Of a DNA stretch of 20,799 nt, positions 14,797-20,799 are shown piece after piece. The position numbers were made by a program, and so were the translations under genes. Source of the stretch: Candidatus Heimdallarchaeota archaeon LC_2. GTDB taxonomy: Archaea > Asgardarchaeota > Heimdallarchaeia > Heimdallarchaeales > Kariarchaeaceae. Numbering within the stretch: position 1 is the stretch's first letter; each line of letters begins with the position of its first letter. Location of the stretch: contig MDVR01000040.1 of assembly GCA_001940725.1 (NCBI GenBank), positions 9,603 to 30,401 of the forward strand, in the 5' to 3' direction. The notes under the pieces were generated by a model. That model was not told the origin of the DNA, made no database searches, and was given only the letters and a program-made list of their open reading frames with translations.

Positions 14797-15600
14797 TTAG
14801 GTCACAACAGTCATAAATAATAGATAGGGGAAACCAGCTACAATTACACCTTCAACATACGATAATCGAGTAACACGACTTATTCCAATAATTGCTAACC
14901 CTGCTGCCCAAATCCATGAAAGGATGATGATAAAATTAGCTACCGCTCCAATACCATCCTTAGATACGGTTATAAGTGCTTCTTCAATCGATGCATAAGA
15001 ATCTGGATCCGAAACAGTCTCCGATGGACTCAATAATCTCAATATCCATGCTAGTGTCCATCCATAGAGGACTGGAAGCATTGAATAACCTATCACCGAT
15101 CGAATTTTTTCTTTATCACCAGTTCCACCAAATGTTTTTGAAAGAAATCCGATAAACCTTGTTCCGGTTCTCCAAACAAAATTGAAAATAATAAATAAAA
15201 ATATTGGTTGGATTAGTAAGAAAGTAAGTGCAATAACAGTTGTTACCTTTATACCTATATTATAACGAGCATACAGAATTATCTCTAAATTTTCATCATT
15301 AAACGCTAAACCATCAAGCTTGGAGAAAACAGCCAACATATTCAAGGTCATTGCAACCCCTATGAAGTAAAATATATATCGGGGACCTTTCAAATCAGGG
15401 ATTAATGAAATTTCTTTGAATGTATTGAAAGGATCTAGAGTCACCCTTTTCATTCTTCCAAATGCTTCATTTCGTCCGACAACAATTCCTGATCTTCTAA
15501 TGTGTTCCGCTGTAAGATCAAATCCACACCATACACAAACTACATATTCTATAGGGACCAATTCACCGCAAGATGAGCAAGTTTGCATATTCTCAGACAT
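14797..15600 (-). CDS. Yip1-family membrane protein with N-terminal zinc ribbon
   Basis: 267 residues, ATG to TAA. The first 25 residues hold a zinc ribbon (C8, C11, C22, C25). A cytosolic segment containing RVTLDPFNTFKEI follows, which matches the 'P..F..I' entry seen in Yip1-domain proteins. Five membrane segments come next (roughly 75-93, 118-145, 165-187, 217-240, 247-266). The loop GGTGDKEKIRSVIGYSMLPVLYGW has the Yip1 'GY...P' feature. Yip1 proteins in eukaryotes bind Rab GTPases on secretory membranes. In archaea and bacteria their role is not settled, so trafficking should not be assumed. About 160 bases separate it from metG upstream, and it is convergent with the E1 gene (nine-base gap). 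Confidence 0.8.
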   Translation of the reverse strand: MSENMQTCSSCGELVPIEYVVCVWCGFDLTAEHIRRSGIVVGRNEAFGRMKRVTLDPFNTFKEISLIPDLKGPRYIFYFIGVAMTLNMLAVFSKLDGLAFNDENLEIILYARYNIGIKVTTVIALTFLLIQPIFLFIIFNFVWRTGTRFIGFLSKTFGGTGDKEKIRSVIGYSMLPVLYGWTLAWILRLLSPSETVSDPDSYASIEEALITVSKDGIGAVANFIIILSWIWAAGLAIIGISRVTRLSYVEGVIVAGFPYLLFMTVVT

Positions 15601-15760
15601 AATTATCTCTTTATTTTAAATTTAATCTTTCTTATTAAAATCAGTTGACGACAAAGTGATCAAGTGAATGATTATTGCCCTAAATGAATATTTTGTCATA
15701 ATGGTAGGAATTTAATTATATTGTATGGATGTAACAAAAGATAAGGAAATTAACTCTTAA

Positions 15761-17830
15761 TTATTGTACTTTAACACCAGGTTCGATATCTCTATCTGGC
15801 TGTAAAAGAGAAATTCCTCTCTCATCTTCTGCTGCTAATATCATTCCTTCAGACATTATTCCTCTCAATTTTCGTGGTTTCAAATTATCCACAATTATTA
15901 CTTGCCGACCAATTAATACTTTTGGATCATACGTTGAGGCAATTCCAGCACAGATAATCCTGTCGTTTCTGGTTCCATCATCAACAGTTAAAATAAGTAA
16001 TTTATCCGCTTTAGGATGTTTTTTAACATTTAATACCTTGACTGTAATTAGATTAAGTTTGGCAAAATCTTCATATTCAACTGTATTTGACTTTTCTTGT
16101 TTCACTTTTTTCTCTTCAATTTTCTTCGAGCTTTTGTTAGATATTGAAGCGCTTCCATATCTTTTTTGGAGATTTGCTATTTCTTTATTGCTTATTTTTG
16201 TATAAAGATTCTTTGTTAGAGGTTGTATTTGTGTCCCAACAAGTGTATCCCAATCATTAATCTCATCCCACTTAGTTGTATGTACCTCTGATTTATCATA
16301 ACCTAGTACTTCGAAAATTTTCTCAGCGGAATTTGGTGCGAAGGGTGCAAAAAGAATTGCACTAATCCTCAGTGCATGTGCAGTAGTGCCGATAACTGTT
16401 GCGGTTTTATCAATTTCCTGGTCGGCAGACTTCCAAGGTTCACTTTGTTGAAAGTATCGATTGCAGTCCTGCCAAAATTTTCTCAAAGCTTTTAGAGGTT
16501 TTTGAAACTCAATTTGATCAAAGGTTGTCTTATATTCAGTAAGTAAATCACTGCAATTCTTAATCAATTGTTTTTCAAGTTCTCCTTTTTTATATTCAGG
16601 AATAACATTCGCAAAATGTTTACTGCAAAATGTAGTAAATCGATTTATTAGATTTCCAAGCAAATTATTTAAATCATTATTAACTGCAGATTGAAAACCA
16701 TTCCATTGAAAATCGGTGTCTTGTCTTTCTGGTGCAATTAATAATAAATAGTATCTCCAGTAATCAGCTGGATATAATTTCAAAGCCTCATCTGTGAAAA
16801 TCCCTCTGTTTAAACTTGTTGAGAATTTTCCACCTTCATAAGTTAGCCATTGGAATCCTTTCAAAGAATGAACTAATTGATATCCAAGATCTGCACCAAT
16901 TATTGATGCTGGGAATGTAACACTATGAAATGGTACATTATCTTTTGCCATGAATTGAATTAATTTGGTTTTTGGTGATTTCCAATAATAAGAAAATTTT
17001 TTAGATTTTTTATTTAGTTTTGCCCATTTTTTGGTCATAGAGATGTATCCAATTGGTGCATCGAACCAAACATAAAATTTTACATCATCATAACCTTCTA
17101 ATGGGACATCAATTCCCCATTCAAGATTTCTTGTAATTGCTCTCGCTTTCAATCCCTCTTTCAACCATTTTTTAGCAATTGAAAGTGCTACAAGTGGCCA
17201 ATGACCTTGTTTTTCAATCCATTCCTCAACTTTTGGTTGTAATTTTGGTAAATCAATATAAAGATGTCTTACTTCTCTAAATTCAATATTAGTTCCACCA
17301 GAAATTGCAGATTTTGGACTTATCAATTCAATTGGATCTAATAGCTTAGTGCAATTTTCACATTGATCTCCCCTAGCCCTTTCATATTTGCAATGAGGAC
17401 AAGTTCCAATCACATACCGATCTGGTAAATACCTACTATCATCTAGTGAGTAAAGTTGAGTACTAGTTCTTTCATCGATGAAACCGTTCTTGTAAAGCCC
17501 CATGAATATTTCTTGAGTTATTTTATGGTTTTCACTATCTGAAGTTCTTCCAAAATAATCAAAGTTTAAATTAAAATCATCATATATTTGTTTTTGAATT
17601 TCATACATTTCTTCACAATATTCTTCTACAGGTTTTCCAGCTTCTTGAGCTGAAAGCTCAGCTGGGGTGCCATGATCATCTGTCCCACAAATGTAAATTA
17701 CATCCTTGTCTTGTAATTTTAGATATCTTGTATAGACATCTGCGGGAAGAAGTGATCCAATAAGATTTCCTAAATGTTTCACACCATTGATATATGGTAA
17801 TGCTGATGTTATTATGTATCGTTCACTCAA
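15761..17830 (-). CDS. metG: Methionyl-tRNA synthetase with fused tRNA-binding domain
   Basis: Charges tRNA-Met with methionine. Numbered from TTG 17830, the class I HIGH motif is H19-L-G-N22, and CGTDDHG lies at 48-54. A zinc knuckle has C144, C147, C157 and C160 (CPHC..CENC). The KMSKS equivalent is KFSTS (335-339). An anticodon-binding helical domain follows. After a lysine- and serine-rich linker near 560-580 comes a C-terminal EMAPII/Trbp111-type OB fold (about 582-689) with KHPKADKLLILTVDDG and PRKLRGIMSEGMILAA. In many archaea this OB domain is a separate gene; here it is fused. The longer frame begins at GTG 17839, but GAGGTG overlaps that codon and sits six bases before TTG, so TTG is the likely start (689 aa). 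Confidence 0.95.
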   Translation of the reverse strand: MSERYIITSALPYINGVKHLGNLIGSLLPADVYTRYLKLQDKDVIYICGTDDHGTPAELSAQEAGKPVEEYCEEMYEIQKQIYDDFNLNFDYFGRTSDSENHKITQEIFMGLYKNGFIDERTSTQLYSLDDSRYLPDRYVIGTCPHCKYERARGDQCENCTKLLDPIELISPKSAISGGTNIEFREVRHLYIDLPKLQPKVEEWIEKQGHWPLVALSIAKKWLKEGLKARAITRNLEWGIDVPLEGYDDVKFYVWFDAPIGYISMTKKWAKLNKKSKKFSYYWKSPKTKLIQFMAKDNVPFHSVTFPASIIGADLGYQLVHSLKGFQWLTYEGGKFSTSLNRGIFTDEALKLYPADYWRYYLLLIAPERQDTDFQWNGFQSAVNNDLNNLLGNLINRFTTFCSKHFANVIPEYKKGELEKQLIKNCSDLLTEYKTTFDQIEFQKPLKALRKFWQDCNRYFQQSEPWKSADQEIDKTATVIGTTAHALRISAILFAPFAPNSAEKIFEVLGYDKSEVHTTKWDEINDWDTLVGTQIQPLTKNLYTKISNKEIANLQKRYGSASISNKSSKKIEEKKVKQEKSNTVEYEDFAKLNLITVKVLNVKKHPKADKLLILTVDDGTRNDRIICAGIASTYDPKVLIGRQVIIVDNLKPRKLRGIMSEGMILAAEDERGISLLQPDRDIEPGVKVQ

Positions 17831-17836
17831 TATAGC

Positions 17837-17842
17837 CACCTC
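17837..17842 (-). promoter_or_regulatory. Shine-Dalgarno deciding the metG TTG start
   Basis: The minus strand reads GAGGTG, with six bases before TTG 17830. The GTG at 17839 is part of this site, so it is unlikely to be the start codon. Confidence 0.65.
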
Positions 17843-18085
17843 TATGTTTTGTACTTAATTGAATTACACTACAGAAATTTGAAATTGTTATCGAATTGAA
17901 TAGATTTAGTTTTATTTTGATTTCAAAAATTGTAGAATTAAAATTAGAGGGATATTGATAAATGAATTTGACATAAATAGTCTCCTGCTGTGGGTACCAT
18001 TTCATATTCACCTTTGTTGATAATGAATTCCTCCATAATTATTTTTAATATTGTATAACTTAAATGTTTTGTTTTCTTAAGGTAT

Positions 18086-18364
18086 TTATCCTCCCCCCGT
18101 CGGTGGAAGGATTGTCAACTCATCATCCGCTTTAATTATCCTAGTCAAAGATTCAACTGTTTGGCCATTTAAAACAAATACAAGAGTTTCATTTATCTTG
18201 TTTTTATAATAAAATATATTTTTTAGATCTGGAAATTTACAAGCTAATACATTGATTATTTCTAAAACAGACAAATTTTTCTCAAATTTATATAATATCC
18301 TAGGTGATCCCACAATTTCCCTCATCATTGCAAAAAATCGAATACTTACAGTAATTTTATTCAT
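18086..18364 (-). CDS. MoaD/ThiS-like beta-grasp protein ending in GGG
   Basis: 92 residues, ATG to TAA. The order is that of a small sulfur-carrier or SAMP-type beta-grasp protein: strand KITVSIRFFAMMREIVG (3-19), helix SVLEIINVLACKFP (32-45), strand NETLVFVLNGQ, then ADDELTILPPTGGG at the C-terminus. The exposed diglycine is free of a tail, so E1/MoeB-type activation needs no processing. Roles could be molybdopterin synthase small subunit, sulfur donation for tRNA thiolation, or protein modification (SAMP). No moaE or other molybdenum cofactor gene is in the window, which leaves the role open. The ATG directly follows the TAG of the upstream gene in the same frame. Confidence 0.9.
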   Translation of the reverse strand: MNKITVSIRFFAMMREIVGSPRILYKFEKNLSVLEIINVLACKFPDLKNIFYYKNKINETLVFVLNGQTVESLTRIIKADDELTILPPTGGG

Positions 18365-19952
18365 CTAATCCTTGTCACTATTTCCTGAATCAAATATTTT
18401 AGTAAAACTTTGATAAAGCTTGGAATCTTTTGAAAATGGATGTAGACTTAATTCTAATGGAAACATATGTAGAGCGATTGCGATTTCATGAACATTACGA
18501 ATTATAGGAAATGGTAGCTCTTTAAATTCGCTTACACCTAATACCTGTCCCATTCTATTGTTTCTGTAGTTTGAATTGACTTCGGGTCGTTTATATAAAT
18601 CATAACTATGTAATTGATCAAATACTGATTTTTCTATATTTGGATTTATATCATTTTCAATGAAATCTTCAAGTTGTTTTGTAAGATCAATATAACCAAA
18701 TATTAGGTCATCCTCCAACATACCTGATAACGCCGAGGGTCCCGATGAATGAGAAGAGATTTTGTTGAGGGATAATTCAATATCAATAACAATTTCTTTA
18801 ATATTTTTTATATTTAATAATTCTTGAAAATTCCAATCTTTTATTAATTGATTGAAACGATTACTGATATCATTTCGATCTTTAGCACCCTGACCGGATC
18901 CAGATTGCCATGTAGCAGATCGTTTGATTTCATCTATAAATAATTCAACAAAATAATGCATATTGAGGTAAGTAAGAAATGCTTTTTGAACTTGATTATT
19001 TTCAAAATATGATCGAGCTATTTGAACAAAACAAATCGATATTATAGGTGCAACAACCATTAAGGCCTCACTGTAAAGGGGTTTTGAAAGTTGGAAATAC
19101 TGTAACCACTCACTCGTAAAATATAATATTATTTCATAACTCTCCAAATCAATATGATCCGTTCGAGTAGAATTATTCATGAAGTAATCCATCATTTGGC
19201 TGATTTTTTGAATAATTTGAGTCTCAAATGTGGCTGAAAGAATAATTGATGAAGAATGTAAGATTTCGTTTTCAATTTCAATTAGTATACTCTGAAATTG
19301 ATATGTTTTGTAAAATAACGAAAAATCTAAATCAAATACTATAGCTACCTCCTCGCTATACAATTCCTTCGCAATTAATTTACCTAATTCGATGAATTTC
19401 TTTTTATCTTCAGTCATTTGATTATCAAGTTTTAAATAAAATTTGATTGAATTAAAGGTAGTTAATAATAAATCATCACGACAATTTTTCAATTCTTTTA
19501 TTAGCATCAATTTAGTAAAGTACTTTTGTAAACTTTTTTCAGATCTGAAATCCAAATTAAATCGATCCAGAAGATAAAAATTCATCGTATCTAATATGTC
19601 AATCGATAATAATTCCACAAGTTCATACAATTCATTTTTAGCAGTTCCTTGTGGAAATTCTAAATAGTGTTCAAATAATATATCCACTAATTTTGAATAT
19701 CCCTCTATGATGAAAGTAAATATGACCGGATCCATATTCTGTTTCTGTAATAATTTAAGCCAGTCTTTCAGATGTAAATTGGGTGGATTTATGAAATTGG
19801 CAATTAATCTAGCAAGTAATCTTCTTCTAGTTATAAAGTCAGAACTTGATTTAAACACATGGCTAGCAATGATTGAATATCCTGCACCAAAAATATATGT
19901 CAAAGATAGTACTTCAATATCATCTAATAACTCTACTTCACGCCAGATCTTA
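18365..19952 (-). CDS. Helical protein of unknown function, 5' end lost in a palindrome
   Basis: About 528 genuine residues, from KIWREVELLDD to GNSDKD, then TAG. The sequence is almost wholly helical, without cysteine pairs, signal peptide or clear membrane segments. Short landmarks are SLTYIFGAGYS, RRRLLARLIANFINPP and RSYFENNQVQKAFLTYL, the last suggesting helical-repeat (TPR-like) packing. I recognise no family. The reading frame continues past 19952 to 20227, but that part is the antisense copy of this gene's own coding sequence, from an inverted repeat. The apparent 92-residue N-terminal extension is therefore not native. The true start lies outside what the window shows. The 3' end is joined with no gap, in frame, to the MoaD-like gene, so the two are probably one operon. 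Confidence 0.7.
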
Positions 19953-20197
19953 GATAAGATCTGGCGTGAAGTAGAGTTATTAGATGATATTGAAGTACTA
20001 TCTTTGACATATATTTTTGGTGCAGGATATTCAATCATTGCTAGCCATGTGTTTAAATCAAGTTCTGACTTTATAACTAGAAGAAGATTACTTGCTAGAT
20101 TAATTGCCAATTTCATAAATCCACCCAATTTACATCTGAAAGACTGGCTTAAATTATTACAGAAACAGAATATGGATCCGGTCATATTTACTTTCAT
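19710..20197. repeat. Perfect palindrome, 243-bp arms, 2-bp centre
   Basis: The left arm 19710-19952 is the coding sequence of the helical protein. The right arm 19955-20197 is its exact reverse complement as far as I can check by eye, separated only by GA (19953-19954). Both halves of the centre carry CAGATCTTA or its complement. The arms contain no transposase or terminal-repeat hallmarks. Exact identity across 243 bases of coding DNA points to a very recent event or an amplification/assembly fold-back. Confidence 0.95.
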
Positions 20198-20447
20198 TGG
20201 ATCCGACAGTGGGAAATTAAACCTCATAAGTAGTATACTCTATTGTAAATCCGGTACTTAAATCAGGCAAGTCTAATACTGCATTTTTCTGCATACAAAA
20301 ATAGGTCTGGTGACAAGTATAGAGTGTTTCCCGAACTTTCAACCATTAGAACAATGCTTTTACCCAAATTCACCTTACCTGATTTAAGTACCGGATTTAC
20401 AATAGAGTATACTACTTATGAGGTTTAATTTCCCACTGTCGGATCCA
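20198..20447. repeat. Inverted repeat with 70-bp arms around a 110-base loop
   Basis: Arms 20198-20267 and 20378-20447 are reverse complements, with near-matching continued a few bases inward (one mismatch, then divergence). The loop 20268-20377 has no gene, tRNA or recognisable element. The arms extend outward directly into the 243-bp palindromes on both sides, so this is the middle of a larger inverted repeat. Confidence 0.9.
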
Positions 20448-20799
20448 ATGAAAGTAAATATGACCGGATCCATATTCTGTTTCTGTAATAATTTAAGCCA
20501 GTCTTTCAGATGTAAATTGGGTGGATTTATGAAATTGGCAATTAATCTAGCAAGTAATCTTCTTCTAGTTATAAAGTCAGAACTTGATTTAAACACATGG
20601 CTAGCAATGATTGAATATCCTGCACCAAAAATATATGTCAAAGATAGTACTTCAATATCATCTAATAACTCTACTTCACGCCAGATCTTATCTAAGATCT
20701 GGCGTGAAGTAGAGTTATTAGATGATATTGAAGTACTATCTTTGACATATATTTTTGGTGCAGGATATTCAATCATTGCTAGCCATGTGTTTAAATCAA
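20448..20799. repeat. Second copy of the palindrome, cut by the window end
   Basis: 20448-20690 repeats the left arm. The centre is TC (20691-20692), the complement of GA in the first copy, so the whole first palindrome is present here in inverted orientation. The right arm starts at 20693, and only 107 of its 243 bases are inside the window. Open frames here are copies or antisense readings of the helical protein and are not separate genes. Confidence 0.92.

Noticed and set aside
17823..18011. A 62-codon minus-strand frame between metG and the MoaD-like gene
   Set aside because: Composition looks like translated AT-rich spacer, there is no ribosome site, and it overlaps the metG start in another frame.
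19935..20210. GATC-containing sites (AGATCT, GGATCC) near the palindrome centre and arm ends, suggesting restriction-ligation chimerism
   Set aside because: The junctions do not show the GATCGATC scar of filled-in ligation, and a true palindrome would carry such sites anyway.
19707..20261. A 184-codon plus-strand frame and a 130-codon minus-strand frame (20384-20776) near the end
   Set aside because: Both are sense/antisense readings of the inverted-repeat arms and end in the spacer.
1..20799. CRISPR array, rRNA genes, transposases or phage genes
   Set aside because: No regularly spaced repeats, rRNA motifs or recognisable mobile-element proteins were found.

Overview
The window is strongly AT-rich and archaeal. 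It encodes the large subunit of the archaea-specific D-family DNA polymerase, a TFIIB-type factor, an archaeal class I release factor (aRF1), MBF1, the archaeal SPOUT enzyme aTrm56, an archaeal-type UMP kinase and an intron-bearing tRNA-Asp. It also carries a eukaryote-like ubiquitin, an E1-like enzyme with zinc cysteines and a C-terminal extension, an E2 with HPN and catalytic cysteine, and a Yip1-like membrane protein. That combination points to an Asgard archaeon, possibly in or near the Heimdallarchaeia. The lineage is an inference and has not been tested.

Layout, left to right. (i) 1-3.7 kb: a short pilin-like membrane protein runs tail-to-tail into the uninterrupted PolD large subunit. 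(ii) 3.8-6.8 kb: a long coiled-coil protein is divergent from a divergent TFB paralogue, and tRNA-Asp(GUC) with a 13-nt intron follows. (iii) 6.88-8.84 kb: an island made only of membrane proteins. Five tiny genes (46-95 aa) are packed on the plus strand, facing two minus-strand multi-pass proteins. Three of the tiny proteins end in the same transmembrane pattern, His-x7-His, and a fourth has a signal peptide whose predicted cleavage leaves an N-terminal His. I do not recognise this set, and it is the best candidate here for an undescribed system. (iv) 8.97-12.1 kb: tRNA-Ile(GAU), a three-repeat acidic protein, the E2, aRF1 with NIKD in place of NIKS, and MBF1. (v) 12.1-14.8 kb: the overlapping pyrH-trm56 pair, divergent from the ubiquitin-E1 pair. 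(vi) 14.8-18.4 kb, minus strand: zinc-ribbon Yip1-like protein, methionyl-tRNA synthetase, and a MoaD-like ubiquitin-fold protein ending in GGG. (vii) 18.4-20.8 kb: a large helical protein of unknown function abuts the MoaD-like gene in the same frame (TAG then ATG). Its 5' end is lost in nested, perfect inverted repeats that run to the window edge and look like an amplification or assembly product.

Working together: ubiquitin, E1 and E2 supply the activation and conjugation steps of a ubiquitin-like pathway. No RING-type E3 or JAMM deubiquitinase is in the window, although the two-residue tail after the ubiquitin GG implies a processing protease elsewhere. The remaining recognisable genes serve replication, transcription initiation and translation (release factor, tRNA methylation, Met charging, two tRNAs). 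Several starts (aRF1, MBF1, MetG) are TTG codons with a clear Shine-Dalgarno. The PolD large-subunit gene instead has a TATA-like box placed for a leaderless GTG start.
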